A DNA stretch of 5,377 bases, taken from assembly GCA_004299545.1 (NCBI GenBank), contig SCRB01000159.1:1-5377 (forward strand), read 5' to 3'. The notes beneath the pieces were generated by a model. The model did no database searches, was not told where the DNA came from, and saw nothing but the letters and a program-made list of their open reading frames with translations. The first letter of the stretch is position 1. Each line of letters starts with the position of its first letter. The DNA comes from Rhizobiaceae bacterium. GTDB lineage: Bacteria; Pseudomonadota; Alphaproteobacteria; Rhizobiales; Rhizobiaceae. A program made the position numbers and the translations under genes. This document shows, one piece after another, positions 1 to 4,989 of the stretch.

Positions 1-177
1 TTCCATCGCAAGAGGGCGAATGCCCTTAGCCAAAGGATCGACACCTCGATCGTTCAACATGTGGAGACGGAGCGGCACTTTGGCGTTTTCCACCGAAAGG
101 AATTGCGGTATGTTGACGTTCCATTGGTTCGATCCCACGTGGTGGCTCCGGCGGCGGTTTCCCGCGCGCAGGAGTAA
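1..177 (+). CDS. C-terminal end of an unrecognised protein (5' truncated by window edge)
   Basis: Frame 1 is open from the first base to a TAA at 175-177, giving 58 residues that end ...VPLVRSHVVAPAAVSRAQE. The stretch is rich in His, Arg, Val and Glu (for example HVETERHFGVFHRKELRYVD) and looks like a folded charged segment followed by a short Ala/Arg tail, not random sequence. The stop lies 18 bp before the ATG of the DUF2892 gene and directly upstream of that gene's Shine-Dalgarno sequence, a spacing typical of genes in one transcript. I do not recognise the family and assign no function. The alternative is that this is non-coding sequence open by chance, since 58 stop-free codons in GC-rich DNA is not strong proof. 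Competing frames here (20-220 plus, 54-338 minus) give less protein-like sequences and overlap the DUF2892 gene. Confidence 0.5.
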   Translation, partial: FHRKRANALSQRIDTSIVQHVETERHFGVFHRKELRYVDVPLVRSHVVAPAAVSRAQE

Positions 178-195
178 ATTCCGGAGAATATCGCG

Positions 196-414
196 ATGTT
201 CGAGCAAAATATCGGTCTGAGCGACCGAGCGATCAGGACTCTGTCCGGACTCTTTCTTTTGGCGATGATCTTTCTGGCGCCCGACGCACCCTTGCGCTGG
301 TTCGGCCTGATCGGGATTCTGCCGTTGATAACCGGCATCGTCGGAACCTGCCCTTTCTACAAACTGCTGGGCAAATCGACCTGCCCGTCCAAGGCCAAGG
401 CAAGGATCGACTGA
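196..414 (+). CDS. Small DUF2892 (YgaP-type transmembrane) inner-membrane protein
   Basis: The product is 72 residues, the usual size of stand-alone DUF2892 proteins. It has a short N-terminal segment (NIGLSDRAIR, residues 5-14) of the type seen in the family, then two hydrophobic helices at about residues 15-30 and 35-52. A conserved cysteine-containing end follows: C52 in GTCPFYKLLG and C63 in STCPSKAK. In the E. coli relative YgaP this membrane unit is fused to a rhodanese (sulfurtransferase) domain; here it stands alone, so a sulfur-related role is only a suggestion. The start at 196 is supported by a GGAG at 183-186, nine bases upstream. It probably shares a transcript with the gene ending at 177. 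A separate promoter appears to precede the permease downstream, so those two genes need not be co-regulated. Confidence 0.85.
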   Translation: MFEQNIGLSDRAIRTLSGLFLLAMIFLAPDAPLRWFGLIGILPLITGIVGTCPFYKLLGKSTCPSKAKARID

Positions 415-462
415 CGGCCACGGCTTCGGTCGGTCCGGACAAGCGTTTCCACAGATACCTTC

Positions 463-491
463 TTGATGGTGCGGGTTTGATCGCCGATAAT
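463..491 (+). promoter_or_regulatory. Candidate sigma70-type promoter for the NCS2 permease
   Basis: TTGATG (463-468) and GATAAT (486-491) are separated by exactly 17 bases. The -10 box matches TATAAT at five of six positions, and the -35 box keeps the TTGA core and is preceded by C, as in alphaproteobacterial promoters. Transcription would start near 498, giving a leader of about 60 nt that contains the stem-loop at 502-536. Assigned by eye only. Confidence 0.5.
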
Positions 492-501
492 CCCGCGCCG
501 T

Positions 502-536
502 CGCTCCGGGAGAGGAGCCCGATTCGGGCCGGAGCG
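502..536 (+). promoter_or_regulatory. Leader stem-loop upstream of the NCS2 permease
   Basis: CGCTCCGG (502-509) pairs perfectly with CCGGAGCG (529-536). The enclosed 19 bases contain a second small inverted repeat, CCCGA (518-522) against TCGGG (524-528). The structure falls between the predicted transcription start and the ribosome binding site, and is followed by an A-rich stretch rather than a T-tract, so it does not look like an intrinsic terminator. It could protect the leader, influence translation, or form part of a purine-sensing leader. I cannot assign it to a known riboswitch class by eye. Confidence 0.4.
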
Positions 537-544
537 TATAAAAA

Positions 545-552
545 GGGGAGGG
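545..552 (+). promoter_or_regulatory. Strong ribosome binding site fixing the permease start
   Basis: GGGGAGGG at 545-552 lies five bases before the ATG at 558. This decides the start in favour of 558 over a TTG at 477 that would add 27 residues. The TTG has no comparable Shine-Dalgarno sequence, and it would place the promoter-like and hairpin sequences inside the coding region. Confidence 0.75.
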
Positions 553-557
553 ATTTC

Positions 558-2042
558 ATGGCATCGTCAGCGCATCCCGTGGACGAGGTTCTGCCTGCAC
601 CACGCCTGTTCGTGCTCGGTCTTCAGCATGTCCTTGTCATGTATGCCGGCGCCATCGCCGTGCCGCTCATCATCGGCCGCGCGCTCAAGCTGGCGCCGCA
701 GGATGTCGCGTTCCTGATCTCGGCGGACCTTTTCGTCTGCGGCATCGCCTCCATCCTGCAATCGTTCGGCGCGACACAATGGTTCGGCATCAAGCTGCCG
801 GTGATGATGGGCGTCACCTTCGCCGCCGTCGGGCCGATGATTTCGATGGCGATTGCCCATTCCGGCGTCGACGGTGCGCGCATGATCTTCGGAGCCATCA
901 TCGGCGCGGGCATCATCACCATGCTGATCGCGCCTTTCGTCAGCCGCATGCTGCGCTTCTTTCCGCCGGTGGTTACCGGAACGATCATTCTCGTCATCGG
1001 CGTATCGCTGATGAAGATTGGCATCGAGTGGATTTTCGGGTTGCCGTTCGGGCCGACGGCGCCGCGGATCGTCGCTCCAGACCAGGCGGCGTGGCTAAAG
1101 GCGGTGACGACGGCGGCCGGCGCCGCCGGATCGGCCATATCCGCGCCGCCGGCCGGCGTGGCGCTGGCGCCGTCGCTGCCCAATCCTGCCTATGCCCCGG
1201 TGCAGAACATTGTACTGTCGCTAATCGTGCTGGCGATCGTCGTCTGCGTGGCGCGCTTCACCAGGGGCTTCCTGTCCAACATCGCCGTGCTCATCGGCAT
1301 CATTGCCGGCGGCGTCATCGCCACGGGGCTTGGCCTGATGCATTTCGACAAGGTGGTGAGTGCCGCATGGCTGGCGCCCATCCGGCCCTTTCATTTCGGC
1401 ATGCCGATCTTCGATCCGATCCTCATCGCTACCATGGTTCTGGTGATGATCGTGGTGATGATCGAATCGACCGGCATGTTCCTGGCGCTCGGCGAGATGA
1501 CCGGCAAGACTGTCACGCAGCCGATGCTCTCTTCAGGGCTGAGAATGGACGGGCTGGGCACGCTGCTCGGCGGCATCTTCAACACGTTCCCCTATACGAG
1601 CTTCTCGCAGAATGTCGGGCTGGTCGGCGTGACCGGCATCAGGAGCCGTTTCGTCTGCGTCGCCGGCGGCCTCATCCTGATCGTTCTCGGCCTTATTCCG
1701 AAGATGGGAGCGCTGGTGGAGGCCCTGCCGACGGTTGTTCTCGGCGGCGCGGGCATCGTCATGTTCGGCATGGTGGCGGCCACCGGCATCCGTATCCTCG
1801 GCGCCGTCGATTTCAAGAGCAACCGCAATAATCTCTTCATCGTCGGCATCGCGCTCGGCTTCGGCATGATCCCGGAAGTCGCGCCCAGCTTCAACATCTG
1901 GCTGCCGAAGGTCATCGCACCGTTGATCGGCTCGGGTATCCTGCTTGCCTCCGTGGCATCGGTGGTCCTGAACATGGTGTTCAACGGCGCGACGGGAAAG
2001 GCTGACGACTTGCGCGCAGCGGCGATGGCGGCCGAGGGGTAG
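558..2042 (+). CDS. Nucleobase:cation symporter-2 (NCS2/NAT, COG2233) family permease, probably for xanthine/urate
   Basis: This 494-residue polytopic inner-membrane protein is expected to import a purine with a cation, usually H+, using the 14-helix UraA fold. Visible family marks are the first-helix LGLQHVLVMYAG with His24; the helix-8 segment IESTGMFLALGE with Glu303, equivalent in position to the substrate-binding Glu of XanQ, UapA and UraA; and the NAT signature QNVGLVGVTG at residues 351-360. Gln at the first signature position is the form found in xanthine/urate carriers such as XanQ and UapA, whereas UraA uracil carriers have Glu, so I infer an oxidised purine as substrate. A loop of about 54 residues (163-216), rich in Ala and Pro, separates two helices and is longer than in E. 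coli relatives. Characterised Sinorhizobium meliloti NCS2 proteins transport xanthine and urate. A promoter and leader hairpin precede it, and no purine catabolic gene is adjacent in the window. Confidence 0.93.
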   Translation: MASSAHPVDEVLPAPRLFVLGLQHVLVMYAGAIAVPLIIGRALKLAPQDVAFLISADLFVCGIASILQSFGATQWFGIKLPVMMGVTFAAVGPMISMAIAHSGVDGARMIFGAIIGAGIITMLIAPFVSRMLRFFPPVVTGTIILVIGVSLMKIGIEWIFGLPFGPTAPRIVAPDQAAWLKAVTTAAGAAGSAISAPPAGVALAPSLPNPAYAPVQNIVLSLIVLAIVVCVARFTRGFLSNIAVLIGIIAGGVIATGLGLMHFDKVVSAAWLAPIRPFHFGMPIFDPILIATMVLVMIVVMIESTGMFLALGEMTGKTVTQPMLSSGLRMDGLGTLLGGIFNTFPYTSFSQNVGLVGVTGIRSRFVCVAGGLILIVLGLIPKMGALVEALPTVVLGGAGIVMFGMVAATGIRILGAVDFKSNRNNLFIVGIALGFGMIPEVAPSFNIWLPKVIAPLIGSGILLASVASVVLNMVFNGATGKADDLRAAAMAAEG

Positions 2043-2067
2043 AAGCGTCGCCGTCTCCCCTGTTGCT

Positions 2068-2239
2068 GCAGGGCAATCGCATATGCCAATTTTCACCCCC
2101 TCCGGCCCTTCGGGCCACCTCCCCCTCGAAGGTGGAGGAAAGCCGCGACGGCGGCGCATTTCCCTCACCTGAAAGGGAAGGGTGCCGAGCAAAGCGAGGC
2201 GGGTGGGGTGTGCTGGCAAACCATGTGCGATTGCCCTGC
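2068..2239. repeat. Nested inverted repeat, RIME-like rhizobial intergenic element, between convergent genes
   Basis: Outer arms GCAGGGCAATCGCATATG (2068-2085) and CATGTGCGATTGCCCTGC (2222-2239) are complementary at 17 of 18 positions. Inside, the core runs from CACCCC (2094-2099) to GGGGTG (2205-2210) and holds a string of small hairpins: GGCCC/GGGCC (2104-2116), CCACCT/AGGTGG (2115-2135), GCCGC/GCGGC (2142-2155) and TTCCCT/AGGGAA (2160-2179). The core resembles, from memory, palindromic elements dispersed between genes in rhizobia (RIME family), which are thought to be non-autonomous. It occupies most of the 271 bp between the permease and ychF stop codons. It may act as a bidirectional terminator or transcript stabiliser, since neither gene has an obvious hairpin-plus-T-tract terminator. 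The family name is tentative; the inverted repeats are directly visible. Confidence 0.7.
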
Positions 2240-2313
2240 CTGTTGCCGGGGGTGGGGCCGCTGGTCGCGAAGGCTCTGGAGCGCGATGAGACGGGACGGA
2301 GTCGGATCGTGCT

Positions 2314-3417
2314 CTAAGTGTTGAATCGAAAAAGCATGATGTCGCCGTCCTGGACGGTATAGTCCTTGCCTTCGTCGCGTGCCTTCCCGGCTTCCTTCGC
2401 CGCGACTTCGCCGCCGAGAGAAACGTAATCCTCATAGGCGATGGTCTGGGCGCGGATGAAACCGCGCTCGAAATCGGTATGGATGACGCCTGCCGCCTGC
2501 GGGGCCTTTGTGCCTCTGGTAACCGTCCAGGCCCGCGTTTCCTTCGGGCCGGCGGTAAAATAGGTGATCAGGTCAAGGAGATCGTAGCCGGCGCGGATGA
2601 GGCGGTCGAGGCCGGGTTCGGCGAGGTCCATCGCATCGAGGAATTCCCTGGCTTCGTCTTCCGGCAGTTGCGCCACTTCCGCCTCGATCGCTGCCGAAAT
2701 GATGACGGTGCGCGCGCCCTGCGCCGCGGCCATCTTTTCCACGGCCGCCGAATGCGCGTTGCCTGACGAAGCGTCGGCTTCCGCGACGTTGCAGACATAG
2801 AGGACAGGCTTCGACGTAAGCAGATTCAGGCCCTGCAACAAATGCAGATCCTCCGCGGAAATGCCCTCCAGCATGAGACGGACCGGCTTGCCGTCCTGAA
2901 GGAGCGCAAGGGCTTTTTCCATGACCGGAAGGACGGTCATCGCCTCCTTCTCCTTGCCCGTCGCCCGCTTCCTCGTCTGCACGACGCGTCGTTCCACGCT
3001 TTCGAGATCGGCGAGCATCAGTTCGGTTTCGACGGTTTCGGCATCGGCAACGGGATCGATGCGGCCCTCGACATGGATGATGTCGTCATCCTCGAAGCAG
3101 CGCAGGACGTGGACGATGGCATCCACCTCGCGGATATTGGCGAGGAACTGGTTGCCCAGACCTTCGCCTTTCGAGGCACCGCGCACCAGCCCGGCGATAT
3201 CGACGAAGGAGATTCGCGTCGGGATGATCTCCTTCGATTTCGCGATCCCCGAAATCTGTTTCAGCCGCGGATCCGGGACCGCGACCTCGCCGGTGTTCGG
3301 CTCGATGGTGCAGAAGGGATAGTTGGCCGCCTGCGCCGCGGCTGTTTTCGTCAGTGCGTTGAAAAGCGTCGACTTGCCGACATTCGGCAGGCCGACGATA
3401 CCGCATTTGAAACCCAT
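2314..3417 (-). CDS. ychF: YchF/OLA1-type ribosome-associated ATPase
   Basis: The 367-residue product matches the family's usual length (E. coli YchF is 363). The P-loop GLPNVGKST is at residues 9-17, the switch II motif [20 protein letters not shown] at 73-92, and a charged helical hairpin typical of the family lies at about 125-165. The base-specificity motif is NVAE (210-213) in place of the NKxD of true GTPases, the hallmark that lets YchF prefer ATP. The C-terminal TGS domain (about 280-367) ends in the usual [11 protein letters not shown]. YchF binds ribosomes and is linked to translation and oxidative-stress control. An AGGA at 3427-3430 lies nine bases before the ATG and overlaps the toxin stop codon upstream. 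The 11-bp gap leaves no room for a private promoter there, so expression depends on upstream or intragenic promoters. The gene is convergent with the permease. Confidence 0.97.
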   Translation of the reverse strand: MGFKCGIVGLPNVGKSTLFNALTKTAAAQAANYPFCTIEPNTGEVAVPDPRLKQISGIAKSKEIIPTRISFVDIAGLVRGASKGEGLGNQFLANIREVDAIVHVLRCFEDDDIIHVEGRIDPVADAETVETELMLADLESVERRVVQTRKRATGKEKEAMTVLPVMEKALALLQDGKPVRLMLEGISAEDLHLLQGLNLLTSKPVLYVCNVAEADASSGNAHSAAVEKMAAAQGARTVIISAAIEAEVAQLPEDEAREFLDAMDLAEPGLDRLIRAGYDLLDLITYFTAGPKETRAWTVTRGTKAPQAAGVIHTDFERGFIRAQTIAYEDYVSLGGEVAAKEAGKARDEGKDYTVQDGDIMLFRFNT

Positions 3418-3426
3418 GTCGAACGA

Positions 3427-3430
3427 TCCT
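3427..3430 (-). promoter_or_regulatory. ychF Shine-Dalgarno overlapping the toxin stop codon
   Basis: On the minus strand the toxin ends in TAG (3431-3429) and continues as TAGGATCG, so AGGA uses the last two bases of the stop codon. Spacing to the ychF ATG is nine bases. Ribosomes finishing the toxin therefore terminate on the ychF initiation region, an arrangement compatible with translational coupling. Confidence 0.6.
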
Positions 3431-3881
3431 ATGGGGAAGAGATGATCTGCTCAGGGCTATGGGCGAAGGGATCGACGATCGTCAAGCCTTCGATTCGCTG
3501 CCCGTCCTGCAAGTCCTCGGAGAGAAAATGCGTGCAGCCCAGTTCGAGCGCGGAGGTAAGGAGCAGGCAATCCCACCATGCGTATCGCAAATCCATATGC
3601 AAGCGGCGCGTGACAAGTGAGGTTTCGAACGTGACCGGAAAGGTGCCGAACTGTGCAAAGGCATCTATGCGGAAAAATGGGTCGGCAAATCTGGAAGATT
3701 TGCGCGTTGCTACGCTGGCAATCTCGTTCAGCACCTGCAAGTTGGTTATGCCGCAACTGCATTCCGACAATCGGGTCAGCCAGTCTTGCGCCTTCTGCCG
3801 CTTTGCAATCTCATCCTCGTCAAAAGTGTACAGAAAGGTGTTGCTGTCGATGAACACCTTATCGCCTGGCATTGCGCTCAT
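3429..3881 (-). CDS. PIN-domain toxin, VapC-like ribonuclease
   Basis: The product is 150 residues, normal for VapC toxins. The four acidic residues of the PIN active site are in order: D12 in VFIDSNTFLY, E53 in LQVLNEI, D104 in YAWWDCLLLTSALELG and D123 in FLSEDLQDG. The segment ending EGLTIVDPF (131-139) is the typical end of the domain. VapC enzymes are Mg-dependent endoribonucleases that generally cut tRNA or the 23S rRNA sarcin-ricin loop; which target applies here cannot be read from sequence. All catalytic positions are present, so the toxin looks intact. Its start overlaps the antitoxin gene by 23 bp. A second ATG at 3872 (MPGDKVF...) would shorten the overlap to 14 bp and is also plausible, as neither start has a strong Shine-Dalgarno sequence. 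GC is lower than in the neighbours, consistent with acquisition. Confidence 0.9.
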   Translation of the reverse strand: MSAMPGDKVFIDSNTFLYTFDEDEIAKRQKAQDWLTRLSECSCGITNLQVLNEIASVATRKSSRFADPFFRIDAFAQFGTFPVTFETSLVTRRLHMDLRYAWWDCLLLTSALELGCTHFLSEDLQDGQRIEGLTIVDPFAHSPEQIISSP

Positions 3882-4116
3882 CCGCTGTCGGCATGCGGCC
3901 GTTCTCGGAAATCTTCAGTTTGGGGCCGTCGAACACACGCTGAAGTGCTTCAAGTCGCTGCTTTCGCGCTTCGGTCTCCGTGTCCGCTGCACAGGTTTGC
4001 GAAGGTTGGCGGAGCCTGTCGGCGATATGACTGGACATACTCTTGCCGGCCTTGGCGGCTTCGACGCGCGTGGTCCGGTAGAGCTCGTCGTCCATCGAAA
4101 TCGTGACGTTTTTCAT
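3859..4116 (-). CDS. Ribbon-helix-helix (CopG-like) antitoxin partner of the PIN toxin
   Basis: The 85-residue protein opens with MKNVTISMDDELYRTTRVEA. Residues 3-9 form the DNA-reading beta strand and residues 10-36 the two helices of a ribbon-helix-helix domain, with the turn at about KAGKS (22-26). A charged linker (about 42-62) leads to DGPKLKISENGRMPTADERN (63-82), a C-terminal tail of the type that binds and blocks PIN toxins. Such antitoxins neutralise the toxin and, as dimers or in complex with it, repress their own promoter. It lies immediately upstream of and overlaps the toxin gene, the standard type II order. The start is supported by GAGGA (4127-4123), six bases upstream. A palindromic operator abuts this site. 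An isolated DNA-binding regulator is the alternative, but the overlapping PIN gene makes antitoxin far more likely. Confidence 0.88.
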   Translation of the reverse strand: MKNVTISMDDELYRTTRVEAAKAGKSMSSHIADRLRQPSQTCAADTETEARKQRLEALQRVFDGPKLKISENGRMPTADERNARR

Positions 4117-4126
4117 GATTGATCCT

Positions 4127-4155
4127 CACGAGAACACGAAGTCCGTGTTTCCGTG
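4127..4155 (-). promoter_or_regulatory. Probable autoregulatory operator of the toxin-antitoxin pair
   Basis: Four half-sites are arranged symmetrically about base 4141: CACG at 4127-4130 and 4135-4138, and CGTG at 4144-4147 and 4152-4155. The two 14-base arms (CACGAGAACACGAA, and CACGGAAACACGGA read from the other strand) match at 11 positions. The inner pair extends to a perfect AACACG-N5-CGTGTT. Spaced short half-sites in palindromic order are what ribbon-helix-helix repressors bind cooperatively. The site covers the expected transcription start and touches the antitoxin ribosome binding site at 4123-4127. Confidence 0.6.
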
Positions 4156-4156
4156 T

Positions 4157-4185
4157 AAATTAGGTCGTCTGGTGAGACATTGCAA
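4157..4185 (-). promoter_or_regulatory. Candidate promoter of the toxin-antitoxin pair
   Basis: On the minus strand TTGCAA (4185-4180) and TAATTT (4162-4157) are 17 bases apart, and the downstream start would fall at about 4150, inside the operator. The -10 match is weak (three of six), so the main support is its position relative to the operator. Confidence 0.35.
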
Positions 4186-4199
4186 TGGCCCACCGGACG
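4166..4199. repeat. 34-bp imperfect palindrome in the pth to antitoxin spacer
   Basis: The centre is a perfect 10-bp palindrome, CATTGCAATG (4178-4187). Outward it is extended by GGTG (4171-4174) with CACC (4191-4194) and CGTC (4166-4169) with GACG (4196-4199). In all, 14 of 17 mirrored positions pair. It could form a cruciform, an RNA hairpin with a UGCA loop, or a binding site for a dimeric regulator; it includes the candidate -35 box. No T-tract follows it on the minus strand, so it is not a convincing intrinsic terminator. Confidence 0.5.
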
Positions 4200-4221
4200 C
4201 CGCTTGGGAGTAGTGGCGGCG
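4198..4221 (-). repeat. GC-rich stem-loop just downstream of pth
   Basis: CGCCGC (4198-4203) and GCGGCG (4216-4221) are perfectly complementary with a 12-base loop, beginning about 21 bases after the pth stop. It could slow transcription or stabilise the 3' end of the rplY-pth message. Without a T-tract I do not call it a terminator. Confidence 0.35.
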
Positions 4222-4242
4222 CATAGATGCTAACGCCGAAAC

Positions 4243-4965
4243 CTATTCCTTGCCGAAGAGCTTCTTCAACATCTCCGCCATGGGGCCGCTTTCCGGCACA
4301 TTTACGGCCGGCTTGTGCGGCCGCGCCTGACGGATATGGCTTTGCTGCTTCGCCACCTTCGGAGGAGGGCGGTCGTCCTCGCTGGTCGGCTGCAATTTCT
4401 CGCGCAAGGCCAGCGTGACGCGGTTCATGAAGCTCGAATCCTCGCCCTTGGCAAGGAGGGGAGTGGCATCGGCGATGGCATCCAGCAAAACGTCGAGCCA
4501 TTCTCCATCGGCCTTGGCGAAATCGCCGAGCACATAATTATGAACCATCGTCTTGGCGCCGGGATGGCCGATCCCGATGCGCACGCGCCGATAGTCCCTT
4601 TCGACATGCTGGTCGATGGAGCGAATGCCGTTATGGCCACCGGAGCCGCCGCCCGTCTTCACCCGTATCTTGCCGGGTGAGAGGTCCAGTTCGTCATAGA
4701 AGACGATCAGTTGCGCCGGCGCGAGCTTGTAAAAGCGCATGGCCTCGCCGACCGACTGGCCGGAAAGGTTCATGAAGGTCTGTGGTTTGAGGAGAAGGAC
4801 CTTCTCGCTGGCGAGAGTGCCTTCCGAGAGAAGGCCCTGGAATTTCCGCACCCAGGGCGAAAAGGAATGGCGGCGGTGTATCGCGTCCGCCGCCATGAAC
4901 CCGACATTGTGCCGGTTGTTCTGGTGTTGCGGGCCGGGATTGCCGAGACCTGCGATGAGCAGCAT
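4243..4965 (-). CDS. pth: Peptidyl-tRNA hydrolase (bacterial Pth)
   Basis: Pth cleaves the ester bond of peptidyl-tRNAs that fall off ribosomes and recycles the tRNA in the cytoplasm. From the ATG at 4965 the protein has 240 residues. Active-site features are all visible: N9 in AGLGNPG, the catalytic H19 in NNRHNVGF, M65-N66 in [10 protein letters not shown]91 in [10 protein letters not shown], and N112 in [12 protein letters not shown]. The body ends near residue 192. The remaining roughly 48 residues form a basic, proline-containing tail ending [12 protein letters not shown], longer than the 194-residue E. coli enzyme but usual among rhizobial forms as I recall them. An ATG six bases further upstream (4971) directly abuts the Shine-Dalgarno GGAGG, so the inner ATG is preferred. 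The gene follows rplY by 24 bp, and the toxin-antitoxin pair separates it from ychF. Confidence 0.96.
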   Translation of the reverse strand: MLLIAGLGNPGPQHQNNRHNVGFMAADAIHRRHSFSPWVRKFQGLLSEGTLASEKVLLLKPQTFMNLSGQSVGEAMRFYKLAPAQLIVFYDELDLSPGKIRVKTGGGSGGHNGIRSIDQHVERDYRRVRIGIGHPGAKTMVHNYVLGDFAKADGEWLDVLLDAIADATPLLAKGEDSSFMNRVTLALREKLQPTSEDDRPPPKVAKQQSHIRQARPHKPAVNVPESGPMAEMLKKLFGKE

Positions 4966-4971
4966 CGTCAT

Positions 4972-4976
4972 CCTCC
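4972..4976 (-). promoter_or_regulatory. Shine-Dalgarno deciding the pth start
   Basis: On the minus strand GGAGG is immediately followed by ATGACGATG. The first ATG has no spacing from GGAGG, whereas the second, at 4965, has six bases, an efficient distance. The encoded [11 protein letters not shown] also fits the usual N-terminus of Pth. Confidence 0.7.
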
Positions 4977-4989
4977 GGCACGCTGGCCG

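Noticed and set aside
243..440. The 8-bp palindrome GTCCGGAC at 243-250 and again at 433-440
   Set aside because: Short GC-rich palindromes recur by chance, and one copy lies inside the DUF2892 coding sequence; no further pattern supports a site.
415..462. Possible terminator after the DUF2892 gene
   Set aside because: I found no stable stem followed by a T-tract in this stretch.
477..557. A TTG start extending the permease by 27 residues
   Set aside because: The ATG at 558 has a strong GGGGAGGG and gives the expected N-terminus; the extension would cover the candidate promoter -10 box and the leader hairpin.
779..1831. A 350-codon plus-strand frame within the permease gene
   Set aside because: The translation is an Arg/His-rich frame-shifted shadow of the permease, with low-complexity sequence and no domain.
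2063..2317. An 84-codon plus-strand frame between the convergent genes
   Set aside because: It consists almost entirely of the palindromic repeat and has no convincing ribosome binding site.
1533..2435. A 300-codon minus-strand frame overlapping the permease end, the repeat and the ychF end
   Set aside because: It runs antisense to the permease and across repeat DNA; the composition is Arg/Ala/Asp-biased and unlike a real protein.
2842..4122. A 426-codon plus-strand open frame antisense to ychF, the toxin and the antitoxin
   Set aside because: It lies opposite three well-identified genes, its protein has no recognisable motif, and long antisense frames are common in GC-rich DNA.
4966..4971. 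An upstream ATG for pth adding two residues
   Set aside because: It abuts GGAGG with no spacing; the ATG at 4965 has proper spacing.
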